64,000 bases of DNA. Source: Halomonas daqiaonensis (GTDB taxonomy: Bacteria; Pseudomonadota; Gammaproteobacteria; Pseudomonadales; Halomonadaceae). Positions 49,052 to 58,428 of this stretch are shown here, piece by piece; within the stretch, counting starts at the first letter, position 1, and each line of letters starts with the position of its first letter. Both the position numbers and the translations under genes were made by a program. The stretch lies in the NCBI RefSeq assembly GCF_900109725.1, contig NZ_FOBC01000004.1:171764-235763 (forward strand), read 5' to 3'. The notes beneath the pieces are model-generated. The model ran no database searches and was not told the DNA's origin. It saw nothing but the letters and a program-made list of their open reading frames with translations.

Positions 49052-51100
49052 TCAGGCGGCACGGATGCCGCTGTGTCGCAGCAGGGGCTCGACGCTGGGT
49101 TCGCGACCGCGGAAGGCGCGGAACAGCTCGGCGGCGTCGCGGGAACCGCCGCGCTCGAGGATCTCGGTGCGGAAGCGCCGGCCGGTCTCGGGGTCGAAGA
49201 TCCCGGCTTCCTCGAAGGCACTCCAGGCGTCCGCGGAGAGCACTTCTGCCCACTTGTAGCTGTAGTAGCCTGCCGCATAGCCGCCGGCGAAGACGTGGCC
49301 GAAACCGTTCTGGAAACGATTGAAATCGGCCCGCGGCACCACGGCAATGGCATCGCGCACCGCGTCGAGCAACGCCTGGATGTCGGCGGCACTCGGGGCG
49401 GCGAGCTCACGATGCAGGCGGAAGTCGAACAGAGAGAACTCCAGCTGGCGCACCATGCCCATGGCGGACTGGAAGTTCTTGGCCGCCAGCAGCCTCTCGA
49501 AGAGCGCCTCGGGCAGCGGGGCGCCGGTCTCTACGTGGCCGGCGATCAGGTCGAGTCCCTCGCGCTCCCAGCAGAAGTTCTCCATGAACTGGCTGGGCAG
49601 CTCCACCGCGTCCCAGGCCACGCCGTTGATGCCGGAGATGTCGGCGACGGTCTGGCGGGTCAGCATATGGTGCAGGCCATGGCCGAACTCGTGGAAGAGA
49701 GTAGTGACCTCGTCGTGGGTCAGCAGGGCCGGGGTGTCTCCCACCGGGCGCGTGAAGTTGCAGGTCAGGTAGGCTACCGGCAGTTGCACCGCGTCTCCTT
49801 CCAGGCGGCGGACCCGGCACTCATCCATCCAGGCGCCCCCACGCTTGCCCTCGCGGGCATAGAGGTCGAGGTAGAAGCCGGCAATGGGAGTGCCCTGCTC
49901 CAGGATGTGGAAGTAGCGCACGTCGGGATGGTAGCGCGGGGCCGTCTCGTCCTCCGCGAAGGCGACGTCGTAGAGGCGCTCGACCACCCGGAACAGGCCA
50001 TCGACCACCTGCGGGGCGGGGAAGTAGGGGCGCAGCTGCTCGTCGGAGATGGCATAGCGCGCCTCGCGCAGCTTCTCGCTGGCGAAGCCCACGTCCCAGG
50101 GCTCGAGCTCTTCCATGCCTAGCTCGTCGCGGGCGTAGGCCGTGAGCTGCGCATACTCCTCGCGGGCCTGGGGGACGGCACGCGCTGCCAGGTCCTCAAG
50201 AAAGGTGATCACCTGGTCGGGTGACTCGGCCATCTTGGTGGACAGGGAATAGTCGGCATAGTCGCTGAAGCCAAGCAGCTCGGCCAGTTCGTGGCGCAAC
50301 GCGAGGATCTCCTCCATCACCGGGGCGTTGTCAAATTCGCCGGCGTTGGGGCCCTGGTCGGAGGCGCGGGTGACGAAGGCGGTGTAGACCTCGCGCCGCA
50401 GCTCAGGATCCTCGGCGTAGGTCATCACCGGAAAGAAGCTGGGAAAGTCCAGGGTGATGCGGTAGCCGGCCAGGCCCTTGGCCTCGGCATTGGCCCGCAG
50501 GCTGGCCAGGGCGCTGTCGGGCAGGCCGGCGAGGCGGGCCTCGTCGGTGAGATCCAGGTGCCAGGCCTGGGTGGCGTCCAGCAACTGGTTGGAGAAGGTG
50601 TTGGAGAGTTCGGAGAGCCGCGCCTTGATCTCGCCGTAGCGCTGCTTCTTTTCGGTGGGAAGATCCACCCCGGCCAGGCGGAAGTCGCGCAGCGCATTCT
50701 CCACGGTGCGACGCTGGCCTTCGTCGAGGGTCTCCCAGGCGGGGCCGTCACGCAGTGCCTGCCAGGCCTGGAAGAGCCCCTCGTGCTGGCCGATCCAGGT
50801 GCTGTAGTCGGAGAGCTTGCCCAGGCAGGCCTGGTAGGCCTCGCGCAGTTCGGGGCTGTTCATGGTGCCGTTGAGGTGCGAGACCGGTGACCAGGCCCGC
50901 GCCAGGCGGTCATTGAGGGCCTCCAGCGGTGCGGCAAGGCTGTCCCAGCTCGGGGCAGTCTCCTCGGCGCGGGCCACGAGCGCCTCGATGGCTGTGCGGT
51001 TTTCAGCCAGCAGCTCCTCGATGGCCGGCACCACGTGCTCGGGCCGGATGGCATCGAAGGGGGGGAGTTCGTGGGTTTCGAGCAGCGGATTCCGGGACAT
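49052..51100 (-). CDS. prlC: Oligopeptidase A, M3 family metallopeptidase
   Basis: 682 aa from the ATG at 51100 (GAGGTG upstream), near E. coli PrlC (680). Zinc site HEFGHGLHHML (~470) with the third ligand Glu in FMENFCWE. C-terminal VFAGGYAAGYYSYKWAEVL contributes substrate tyrosines. A cytoplasmic peptidase that degrades signal peptides and other short peptides. No signal peptide is seen. Confidence 0.95.
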   Translation of the reverse strand: MSRNPLLETHELPPFDAIRPEHVVPAIEELLAENRTAIEALVARAEETAPSWDSLAAPLEALNDRLARAWSPVSHLNGTMNSPELREAYQACLGKLSDYSTWIGQHEGLFQAWQALRDGPAWETLDEGQRRTVENALRDFRLAGVDLPTEKKQRYGEIKARLSELSNTFSNQLLDATQAWHLDLTDEARLAGLPDSALASLRANAEAKGLAGYRITLDFPSFFPVMTYAEDPELRREVYTAFVTRASDQGPNAGEFDNAPVMEEILALRHELAELLGFSDYADYSLSTKMAESPDQVITFLEDLAARAVPQAREEYAQLTAYARDELGMEELEPWDVGFASEKLREARYAISDEQLRPYFPAPQVVDGLFRVVERLYDVAFAEDETAPRYHPDVRYFHILEQGTPIAGFYLDLYAREGKRGGAWMDECRVRRLEGDAVQLPVAYLTCNFTRPVGDTPALLTHDEVTTLFHEFGHGLHHMLTRQTVADISGINGVAWDAVELPSQFMENFCWEREGLDLIAGHVETGAPLPEALFERLLAAKNFQSAMGMVRQLEFSLFDFRLHRELAAPSAADIQALLDAVRDAIAVVPRADFNRFQNGFGHVFAGGYAAGYYSYKWAEVLSADAWSAFEEAGIFDPETGRRFRTEILERGGSRDAAELFRAFRGREPSVEPLLRHSGIRAA

Positions 51101-51204
51101 GCACACCTCGAGTGGGAACTGTGGAATGAGCCTTAGATGCGGGCGGCCGCGGCGGGTTTCAATGTGCTAGGCTTGCGCCCTTTTCAGGCTCGCGGAGTGG
51201 ACCC

Positions 51205-52545
51205 ATGAACGAGACGCTGGAGCGCTGGAGTACTCGGCGCGCCTTCATCCTGGCAGTGACCGGGGCGGCGGTGGGACTGGGCAACATCTGGCGCTTTCCC
51301 TACATCACCGGGGAGAACGGTGGTGCCGCCTTTCTGTTTCTCTACATGGCCTTCGTGTTGGTGCTAGGGCTGCCGGTGATGATGGCCGAGATCCTGATTG
51401 GCCGCGCCGGACGCCGTAGCCCCATGCAGTCGCTGAGTCATCTGGCCAGCCAGGCGGGAGCGAGTCGCCACTGGCGGCTGCTGGGGCTTTTCGGTGCCGT
51501 CACGGTGTTCTGCATTCTCTCCTTCTACTCGGTGGTCTCGGGCTGGTCTATCGAATTCCTGGTGGCCGCGGTCAACGGCGACTTCGTGGGGCGCAGCGCG
51601 GCGGAGATCGGCGCCGGCTTCGACGCCTTCCTTGCCGACCCCGCCCGCATGACCTTCAATCATACGCTCTTCCTGGTGATGACCATGCTGGTGGTCGCCG
51701 CCGGCGTGGCCACGGGGCTGGAAAAGCTCAACAACCTGCTGATGCCGATGCTCTACCTGCTGCTGCTGGTGCTGGCCGGCTACGCGGCCACCACCGAGGG
51801 CTTCGAACCGGCGCTGGCTTGGCTGTTCCTGCCGGACCTCTCGGCGGTGACGCCAATGGTGATGCTGCAGGCCATGGGTCATGCCTTCTTTACCCTGGCG
51901 GTGGGCGCCTGCGCGCTGATGGCCTATGGTGCCTACATGCCCGACCATCAGAGCTTGCCGCGGGCAGCTGCCGCGGTGGCGGTGCTCGACGTGGCGGTAG
52001 CCCTGCTGGCCGGTATTGCCATCTTCTCGGTGGTGTTCGCCCAGGGCATGAATCCTGGCGAGGGGCCGGGGCTGATGTTCGTCACCCTGCCGGTGGCCTT
52101 CGCCGAACTGCCCGGAGGGCCGCTGTGGCTGTCGCTGTTCTTCCTGCTGTTGCTGCTGGCCACCTGGACCTCCTCGATCAACCTGGCCGAACCCATGGTT
52201 GCCACCTTGCAGGGCTGGGGTCTGCGCCGGGGGACGGCCGCGGCCCTGGTAGGGCTGGCGGTATGGGGGCTGGGATTGCTCTCGGTACTTTCCTTTTCGA
52301 GCCTGGCCGAGACCCGGGTGCTGTTCGGCATGAACCCCTTCGAGCTGCTCAGCACGATTCCACCGGAGATCTTCCTGCCACTGGGAGGACTGTTGATCGC
52401 CATCTTCGCCGCCTGGGTGATGCCCGAGCAGACCAGCCTGCGGGCACTGGATGCCGGTCCCAATGGCTTCCGTGCCTGGCGGGCCCTGGTGCGCTGGGTA
52501 TCGATCCCGCTGACGCTGGTAGTATTGTTGGCCGGACTGATCTGA
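51205..52545 (+). CDS. Sodium-dependent transporter (NSS/SNF family), second copy
   Basis: 446 aa. TRRAFILAVTGAAVGLGNIW and RFPYITGENGGAAF form the Na+/substrate site of LeuT-like transporters; about 11-12 helices follow. Clearly related to but distinct from the NSS at 8800-10245. It lies 17 bases before the gamma-carbonic anhydrase gene. Substrate unknown, probably an amino acid. Confidence 0.9.
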   Translation: MNETLERWSTRRAFILAVTGAAVGLGNIWRFPYITGENGGAAFLFLYMAFVLVLGLPVMMAEILIGRAGRRSPMQSLSHLASQAGASRHWRLLGLFGAVTVFCILSFYSVVSGWSIEFLVAAVNGDFVGRSAAEIGAGFDAFLADPARMTFNHTLFLVMTMLVVAAGVATGLEKLNNLLMPMLYLLLLVLAGYAATTEGFEPALAWLFLPDLSAVTPMVMLQAMGHAFFTLAVGACALMAYGAYMPDHQSLPRAAAAVAVLDVAVALLAGIAIFSVVFAQGMNPGEGPGLMFVTLPVAFAELPGGPLWLSLFFLLLLLATWTSSINLAEPMVATLQGWGLRRGTAAALVGLAVWGLGLLSVLSFSSLAETRVLFGMNPFELLSTIPPEIFLPLGGLLIAIFAAWVMPEQTSLRALDAGPNGFRAWRALVRWVSIPLTLVVLLAGLI

Positions 52546-52562
52546 AAAAGCCGAGGTGAATA

Positions 52563-53114
52563 ATGAGCGAGGCAAAAAGCCTGCGGCCCTGGAAGGGCCT
52601 CGAGCCGCAGCTGGGCGCACGGGTCTACATCGACCCGGCCTGCATGGTACTGGGTGACGTGGTGCTGGGCGATGACAGCTCGGTGTGGCCCATGGCGGTG
52701 ATCCGCGGCGACATGCACCGCATCCGTATTGGCGCGCGCACCAGTGTGCAGGACGGCAGCGTCCTGCACATAACTCATGCCAGCGACTTCAACCCCGACG
52801 GCTTCCCGCTGACCATCGGCGATGAGGTGACCATCGGCCACAAGGCGATCCTCCATGGGGCCACTCTGGGCAACCGCATCCTGGTGGGCATGGGCGCCAT
52901 CGTCATGGACGGTGCGATGGTCGAGGACGAGGTGATCATCGCCGCCGGGGCCGTGGTGACGCCGGGCAAGCGGCTGGAGAGCGGCCACGTCTATGCCGGC
53001 AACCCAGCCAAGGCGCTGCGCCCGCTCAAGGAGAAGGAACGGGCCTTCTTCCCCTACACCGCAGGCAACTACGTCAAGCTCAAAGACGAGTACCTGGCGG
53101 CGCTGGAGGAATAG
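52563..53114 (+). CDS. Gamma-carbonic anhydrase family protein (YrdA-like)
   Basis: 183 aa, a left-handed beta-helix with hexapeptide repeats (~20-150: VLGDVVLGDDSSVWPMAVIRGD, IGARTSVQDGSVLHIT). Zinc-type His occur in VLHITHAS and TIGHKAILHG. Relatives such as E. coli YrdA often lack measurable carbonic anhydrase activity, so the function is open. Cotranscribed with the NSS gene, an association without an obvious mechanistic link. Confidence 0.9.
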   Translation: MSEAKSLRPWKGLEPQLGARVYIDPACMVLGDVVLGDDSSVWPMAVIRGDMHRIRIGARTSVQDGSVLHITHASDFNPDGFPLTIGDEVTIGHKAILHGATLGNRILVGMGAIVMDGAMVEDEVIIAAGAVVTPGKRLESGHVYAGNPAKALRPLKEKERAFFPYTAGNYVKLKDEYLAALEE

Positions 53115-53274
53115 TCCTCCCGAACCGCTTCAGGCGGCTTCCCCCGCTAGGGGCTGTTCCGGCAACAGTCCCGCGCGGGTGTCATCTGCTCACTTTGACG
53201 CGCACCTTGGCCTCTGGCCCCTTTCTGCTGTCGGCGAGCCTGGTCCCTTGAGGCCACTGCCTGGATCTGCTCGG

Positions 53275-54657
53275 TCAGGGGGTTTCGCTCTGGCGGTAGT
53301 CCTCGGCCTTGAGGCCGTACTTCCTCAGCTTGTCATAGAGTGTCTTGCGCGGCAGGCCGAGTTGCTCGCAGGCGTCACTGACGCAGCCGCGGTGACGAGC
53401 CAGGGCCTGGTCAATCAGGCTCTTCTCGAACAGCTCCACCTGCTGGGGCAGGGCCAGCTCGCCGCTGTCGCTGCCTACCCCTTCGAGCAGGGCGTCCAGG
53501 CGATAGTCGCAGGTGGCGCCGAGCAGCACGTAGCGCTCGGCCAGGTTGCGTAGCTCACGCACGTTGCCCGGCCAGTCGTGGGCGAGCAGTGCCGAGATGC
53601 CGGCGGCATCCAGCGGTGGCGCCTCCAGGCCGCTGCGGTTGGCGGCGACCACGGCGAAGTGCTGGAACAGCAGCGGGATATCCTCGCGACGCTCGCGCAG
53701 CGAGGGGATCGGCAAGGTGACCACCTCGAGGCGATAGTAGAGGTCCTCGCGAAAGCGTCCTGCCTCGGCCGCGGCCTTGAGGTCGACCTTGGTGGCGGCG
53801 ATCACGCGCAGATCCAGGGGCACTGGCACGTTGGAACCGAGACGCTCGATTGAGCGTTCCTGAAGGACCCGCAGCAGCCTGACCTGCAGCGACAGCGGCA
53901 TCGACTCGATCTCGTCGAGGAACACCGTACCGCCCTGGGCATGCTCGAACTTGCCGATGCGCCGCTCCACGGCCCCGGTGAAGGCGCCCTTCTCGTGGCC
54001 GAACAGCTCCGACTCGATGATGCTCTCGGGGACGGCGCCGCAGTTGATGGCCACGAAGGGGTGGCCGCCGCGGCGACTGCGTTCGTGGATGGCCCGCGCC
54101 ACGAGGTCTTTACCGGCCCCGGTCTCGCCGAACAGCAGCACGTCGGTTTCCACCTGGCTGATGCGTTGCACCATGGAGGCGAGGCGCTGGATGGCTGGGG
54201 TGCGCCCCACCAGGCGCGGGCCGGGTGCCGATTGCTGGGCCTCGAGCTCGGCCTTGAGTTCGCGGTTCTCGAGGCTCAGGCGGCGTTTGTCGATGCCGCG
54301 GCGTACCATTTCCACCAGGCGCTCTCCGGCGAAGGGTTTTTCCAGGAAGTCCCAGGCGCCCTCGCGCATCGCCTCCACGGCTGTGGAGATGTCGCCATGA
54401 CCGGTGATCAGGATCACCGGCAGGTCGGGGTCGCGGCTGCGTACTTCGCGCAGCAACGCCATGCCGTCCATGCCGGGCATGCGTATGTCGCTGACGACCA
54501 CGCCGGGGAAGTCCGGCGTCAGGGCCGCCAGGGCGGCCTCGGCACTCTCGAAGGCATGGGGCTCGTAACCCGCCAGCTCAAGAGTCTGGCCGGCGGTGAT
54601 GCGCAGGTGCGCCTCGTCGTCGATGATCATTACCGGAAGGGTCGCCGGCTCATGCAT
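53275..54657 (-). CDS. dctD: Sigma-54-dependent response regulator, DctD type
   Basis: 460 aa from the ATG at 54657, which overlaps the end of the dctB-like gene by 8 bases; a longer Pro-rich frame upstream lies inside that gene. Receiver ~8-120 with Asp in VVSDIRMPGMDG and Lys in FLEKPFAGE; AAA+ with GETGAGKD, the sigma-54 loop EKGAFTGAVE and Walker B VFLDEIES; Fis-type HTH SDACEQLGLPRKTLYDKL. It should activate sigma-54 promoters when phosphorylated by the upstream kinase. DctD controls C4-dicarboxylate uptake in rhizobia and Pseudomonas; the targets here are unproven. Confidence 0.92.
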   Translation of the reverse strand: MHEPATLPVMIIDDEAHLRITAGQTLELAGYEPHAFESAEAALAALTPDFPGVVVSDIRMPGMDGMALLREVRSRDPDLPVILITGHGDISTAVEAMREGAWDFLEKPFAGERLVEMVRRGIDKRRLSLENRELKAELEAQQSAPGPRLVGRTPAIQRLASMVQRISQVETDVLLFGETGAGKDLVARAIHERSRRGGHPFVAINCGAVPESIIESELFGHEKGAFTGAVERRIGKFEHAQGGTVFLDEIESMPLSLQVRLLRVLQERSIERLGSNVPVPLDLRVIAATKVDLKAAAEAGRFREDLYYRLEVVTLPIPSLRERREDIPLLFQHFAVVAANRSGLEAPPLDAAGISALLAHDWPGNVRELRNLAERYVLLGATCDYRLDALLEGVGSDSGELALPQQVELFEKSLIDQALARHRGCVSDACEQLGLPRKTLYDKLRKYGLKAEDYRQSETP

Positions 54658-56560
54658 GGGTGTCGTGCTCCTCGGTTCTGGTGTCGCCGGTTGCCTCGGG
54701 GCCGGGGTCGCGGGGCAGGGTAATGGTGAAGCGGGCACCGCTGCCGGGTGCGTTGTCAGCCGCCAGCCGGCCACCCAGGTCGTCGATGATGCGTGCCGAG
54801 ATCGATAGCCCCAGTCCCAGACCGCTGCCCGGTGACTTGGTGGTGAAGAAGGGCTCGAAGATCCGTCCCAGGTGCGCCTCTTCGATCCCAGGGCCGTTGT
54901 CGATGACCCGGATCCTCACCTCGTTTCCGCCTGGCTCGATGCCCAGCTTCAGTCGCGGCGCCTCCGTCTGGGCCATGGCCTGCAGCGCGTTGCCGATCAG
55001 GTTGACCAGCACCTGTTCCAGGCGCACCAGGTCGGCGCGCACCCAGGCTCCCTCGTCGGGCCAGTCTCGCTCGACCGTGACCCCGGCGTCGCGCAGCCGT
55101 GACTGGAAGAGCCGTAGGGCGTAGTCGAAGCAGGCGGGTACCGAGACGCTGGTGGGTCTCTCGCCGCTCTTGCGCGAGAACTGGCGCAGCTGGGAACTGA
55201 TCTCGGCCATGCGGTCGGTGAGCTCGATGATCTGTGCCAGATTGCCGCTCGCCGCTTCCGTGCGGCTGCGGGCCAGGAATTCTGCGGCATTCTCGGCATA
55301 GGCGCGAATTGCCGCCAACGGCTGGTTGAGCTCGTGGTTGATGCCGGCGGCGAGCTGGCCGAGCACGGCGAGCTTGGCGGCCTGGATCAGCTCGTCGCGG
55401 GTCTGGCGGAGCCGTTCCTCGGCACGACGTCGCTCCTCGATCTCGTCGGAGAGGCGCCGATTGGTCTCGACCAGGTCGCGGGTGCGGCGTTGCACGTTAC
55501 GCTCCAGTTCGTCGCGTGCCCGGGCCAGCGTGCGCCGCTCCCGGTCGGCGAACTGCTCGCGTTCGCGGCGCAGCTTCAGGCGCTGCCAGCCGATGCCGCC
55601 GGCCAGGACCACCACACCGTAGAGGCCGCCGGCCAGTAGTGCGGCCAGCCATTGGGCCTGGATCACCGGCGCCAGCGACTTGAGGATGTGCATCTCCCAG
55701 TCGAATTCCGGCATGGGGCGCGACAGGCCCAGGTAGTCGTCCCCGGCCAGCGGCCCCCGCTGGAAGCCGACACGCTGGCTGTGTTCGCCCGGCGTCTCGG
55801 TGATCTCGATGCCGGCGGGGGCCAGCGGCTCGTCGGCATAGCGGCGAGTGTCACGAAGCGCCTCCCGTTCATCGTCGGAGAGCGGCTGCAGGGCTCTCAT
55901 GCGCAGCTCGGGGCGGCTGGCCATGAAGATGATGTCATCCTGGTCGGTGACCAGCAGTTCGGCATCCTGCTCGGCCCAGCTCGCCTCCACCGCATCGAGC
56001 AGCACCTTCACCACCATGACGCCATCCGGGCTGGCGTTCGGCTCAGTGTCGTCGAGCCACACCGGTGCGGAGAAGTAGTAACCACGCTCGCCGGACTGTA
56101 CACCCAGGCCATAGAAGCGCCCGGTGTGACCGGCGATGGCATCCTGGAAGTAGCTGCGGAAGGCATAGTTCTGACCGATGAAGGTGTCGTTCCGGTGCCA
56201 GTTGCTGGCGGCCAGCGTGTCGCCGTCGCGGTCGATGAGATAGATGTCGGAGACCCCGGCCGTGGCCCGGAAACGGTCCAGCAGCCGATTGAGCGGCATG
56301 GGGTCCTGGCTATCCGGGGAGGCCAGGAAGCGCCTGACCATTTCCCGCGAGGCGAGCAGGTCGGGCAGATAGTCGTGGCGAGAGAGGTGGCCGACCAGGC
56401 CCGCCACCGAGAGGCGTAGTTCGTTCTCCGCGTCCTGGCGCAGCCCTTGCAGGGCCTGGTCGCGGGCCAGCAGGGCGGCCTGCCATATGATGAGTACCAG
56501 CCCGAGGGTCACCAGCAGCCAGAGCAGTTGCCGGACTCGGCGGCGGGAAGGTATCGGCAT
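54650..56560 (-). CDS. dctB: Sensor histidine kinase, DctB type
   Basis: 636 aa from the ATG at 56560, 9 bases after the regulator's stop codon (a TTG at 56572 is less likely). Membrane helices ~13-35 and ~300-322 enclose a dCache sensor: SDIYLIDRDGDTLAASNW, FIGQNYAFRSYFQDAIAG, FYGLGVQSGERGYYFSAPV, the DctB-like C4-dicarboxylate binding layout. A coiled coil (~325-395) leads to H-box LAAGINHELNQPLAAIRAYA, N-box NLIGNALQAM and DNGPGIEEA. It overlaps dctD by 8 bases. The ligand may be a dicarboxylate or, given the context, lactate. Confidence 0.93.
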   Translation of the reverse strand: MPIPSRRRVRQLLWLLVTLGLVLIIWQAALLARDQALQGLRQDAENELRLSVAGLVGHLSRHDYLPDLLASREMVRRFLASPDSQDPMPLNRLLDRFRATAGVSDIYLIDRDGDTLAASNWHRNDTFIGQNYAFRSYFQDAIAGHTGRFYGLGVQSGERGYYFSAPVWLDDTEPNASPDGVMVVKVLLDAVEASWAEQDAELLVTDQDDIIFMASRPELRMRALQPLSDDEREALRDTRRYADEPLAPAGIEITETPGEHSQRVGFQRGPLAGDDYLGLSRPMPEFDWEMHILKSLAPVIQAQWLAALLAGGLYGVVVLAGGIGWQRLKLRREREQFADRERRTLARARDELERNVQRRTRDLVETNRRLSDEIEERRRAEERLRQTRDELIQAAKLAVLGQLAAGINHELNQPLAAIRAYAENAAEFLARSRTEAASGNLAQIIELTDRMAEISSQLRQFSRKSGERPTSVSVPACFDYALRLFQSRLRDAGVTVERDWPDEGAWVRADLVRLEQVLVNLIGNALQAMAQTEAPRLKLGIEPGGNEVRIRVIDNGPGIEEAHLGRIFEPFFTTKSPGSGLGLGLSISARIIDDLGGRLAADNAPGSGARFTITLPRDPGPEATGDTRTEEHDTHA

Positions 56561-56568
56561 GGCGGGTC

Positions 56569-57342
56569 TCAACGCGTGGTTGAGGGCATGACCTGGGCGC
56601 GGCGCAGGGCGCGCTGGGCCCGGGTCTCGGCACGCTCGACCTCGAGCAGCCCCTCTTCCACGAACACCAGGTGTTCGTGGGCGCGGGCGCGGGCATCCTC
56701 GGCCCGGCCCTCGAGGATGGCGTCGAGCAGGGCACGGTGCTGCTTCATCAGTTGTGGGCGCGACTCGGGCTTCTCGAACAGGTGGGCGAGGTTGTCGACG
56801 ATGCTTTTCTCCAGCAGGTGGAAGATGCCGCGGATGGTATGCAGCAGCAGGACATTGTGGGCCGATTCGGCAATGGCCATGTGGAAGGCCGCGTCGGCGC
56901 GGGCCTCGAGCGCCGGGTCGCGTCCCTTGAAGCAGGCCTCGAGCTCCTCGAAGCGCTTGATCAGCAGCGCCTTGTCGGTGGGCGTGGAGCGCAGGGCCGC
57001 GTAGTAGGCGGAGATCCCCTCCATGGCATCGCGGAACTCGAGCAGATCGAGGTGGAATTCCCCGTGACGGGATAGCATCTCCAGTAGCGGGTCGCTGTAG
57101 CCGCTGTTGAGTTCCTCGCTGATAAAGGTGCCACCACCCTGGCGACTGGTCAGCAGGCCACGGGCTGACAGTTTCTGGATGGCCTCGCGCAGCGAGGGGC
57201 GCGAGACGCCGAAGCGTTCGGCCAGTTCGCGCTCCGGCGGAAGGCGCTGGCCGGGCTTCAGGCTGCCCTCGAGGATCAGCGCCTCGAGGCGTTCGGTGAT
57301 GACGTCGGCAAGGCGAGGCTGTCTGACGGGTTGATAGGCCAT
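56569..57342 (-). CDS. lldR: GntR/FCD family regulator, PdhR/LldR type
   Basis: 257 aa. The N-terminus (MAYQPVRQPRLADVI, GSLKPGQRLPPERELAERFGVSR, GLLTSRQGGGTF) is strikingly like E. coli PdhR; the wHTH is ~10-75 and the FCD effector domain ~100-235 with metal/ligand His in RADAAFHMAIAESAHN. Divergence from lutABC-dld makes lactate the likely inducer, as for Pseudomonas LldR; pyruvate, as for PdhR, is the alternative. Two TTGGT-N3-ACCAA operators lie in the intergenic region. It is the first gene of an operon with dctB-dctD. Confidence 0.9.
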   Translation of the reverse strand: MAYQPVRQPRLADVITERLEALILEGSLKPGQRLPPERELAERFGVSRPSLREAIQKLSARGLLTSRQGGGTFISEELNSGYSDPLLEMLSRHGEFHLDLLEFRDAMEGISAYYAALRSTPTDKALLIKRFEELEACFKGRDPALEARADAAFHMAIAESAHNVLLLHTIRGIFHLLEKSIVDNLAHLFEKPESRPQLMKQHRALLDAILEGRAEDARARAHEHLVFVEEGLLEVERAETRAQRALRRAQVMPSTTR

Positions 57343-57378
57343 GGTGGTGGCTCCGGAGGGCGTGGCGAAAGCCGGGAT

Positions 57379-57406
57379 GATATAGGTATCAAATTGGTAT
57401 TACCAA
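57379..57406 (-). promoter_or_regulatory. Predicted promoter of the lldR-dctBD operon
   Basis: On the minus strand TTGGTA (-35), a 16-base spacer and TATATC (-10). The -35 lies inside operator O1, consistent with autorepression. Confidence 0.45.
57394..57406. promoter_or_regulatory. PdhR/LldR operator O1
   Basis: TTGGTATTACCAA, a palindrome matching the PdhR-family half site TTGGT-N3-ACCAA. It is adjacent to the regulator's own promoter. Confidence 0.75.
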
Positions 57407-57541
57407 GCGTCGCATTGGCGGTTCACCACTGCCATGCTCGGATGCATTGATTTATCCAGTCACATCAGTATGTTGGGAAAACGTTGAAAGCGATAGACTA
57501 AAGTATAGGCAAGCGAGGCTGGGAAGTCGGCACGGTGCGTT

Positions 57542-57570
57542 TGACACTGCAGATTCTGTTTCCTAATGTA
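57542..57570 (+). promoter_or_regulatory. Sigma-70 promoter of lutABC-dld
   Basis: TTGACA, a 17-base spacer, TAATGT: a strong sigma-70 promoter. The start is expected near 57577, so operator O2 (57590-57606) lies just downstream. Confidence 0.75.
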
Positions 57571-57589
57571 TCGCGGCGCTTTCGTATGA

Positions 57590-57606
57590 ATTGGTTATAC
57601 CAATTT
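57590..57606. promoter_or_regulatory. PdhR/LldR operator O2
   Basis: AATTGGTTATACCAATT is a perfect 7-3-7 palindrome equal to the PdhR box core. It is centred ~+22 relative to the predicted lut start, a roadblock position, and ~198 bases from O1. Confidence 0.85.
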
Positions 57607-57672
57607 ACCATGGTATGTATCAACGACCCAGCATAACGCTGCCGTGCCCTTACGCTGTCCAGGATCCTGCCC

Positions 57673-58428
57673 ATGACGCCAGTCAAGCTCTATCCGCCGA
57701 AACCGGAGAAGGCCTACTTCTTCGGGACCTGCCTCGTCGACCTCTTCTATCCGGAGGCAGGCCTGGACGGCATCCGCCTGCTCGAGCGTGAGGGCATCGA
57801 GGTGCTCTTTCCCCAGGACCAGACCTGCTGCGGACAACCGGCTTACACGTCGGGCTATCAGAATGAGGCGAGGGCAGTCGCGGCGGCTCAGCTCGACCTC
57901 TTCCCCGAGCCCTGGCCGATCGTGGTGCCTTCCGGCTCTTGCGGCGGCATGATGCGCACCCACTACCCCCAGCTCTTTGCCGGCACCGACCTCGAGAAGC
58001 AGGCCAATGAGGTGGCCGGGCGGGTCTATGAGTTGACCGAGTTCCTGGTGCATGTCTGTCATCTGAGGCTCGAGGATTGCGGCACGTCCGAGAAGGTGGC
58101 CATGCATACCTCCTGTAGCGCTCGGCGTGAGATGGGGCTGGCCGAGACCGGCCCGGCCCTGCTGGCACAGCTCGGCGAGGTCGAGCTGGTGGAGCAGGCC
58201 CGTGCCGCGGAGTGCTGCGGCTTTGGCGGTACCTTTGCGGTACGCCATCCCGAAGTCTCCGCCGCCATGGTGGAGGACAAGACTCAGGCCATCGAGGAAA
58301 CCGGCGCCAAGCGCTTCGTGACCTCTGACTGCGGCTGCCTGATGAACATCGGTGGGCGCTTCGAGCAACAGAAGAAGGCGGTGACGGGCGAGCACATCGC
58401 CAGCTATCTGTGGCGGAGGACCTCATGA
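57673..58428 (+). CDS. lutA: L-lactate utilization Fe-S protein LutA (LldE)
   Basis: 251 aa with two cysteine-rich CCG domains: CGQPAYTSG following DQTCCGQ, SGSCGGMMRTHYP, and later HTSCSARREM, AECCGFGGTFAV and SDCGCLMNIGG. AGGA precedes the ATG. With LutB and LutC it forms the L-lactate dehydrogenase complex that oxidises L-lactate to pyruvate, replacing LldD. It overlaps lutB by 4 bases (ATGA). Confidence 0.94.
   Translation: MTPVKLYPPKPEKAYFFGTCLVDLFYPEAGLDGIRLLEREGIEVLFPQDQTCCGQPAYTSGYQNEARAVAAAQLDLFPEPWPIVVPSGSCGGMMRTHYPQLFAGTDLEKQANEVAGRVYELTEFLVHVCHLRLEDCGTSEKVAMHTSCSARREMGLAETGPALLAQLGEVELVEQARAAECCGFGGTFAVRHPEVSAAMVEDKTQAIEETGAKRFVTSDCGCLMNIGGRFEQQKKAVTGEHIASYLWRRTS

Noticed and set aside
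57343..57672. Sigma-54 promoter for lutABC-dld
   Set aside because: CGGCACGGTGCGTTTG near 57528 lacks GC at the -12 position, while a good sigma-70 promoter is present at 57542-57570.
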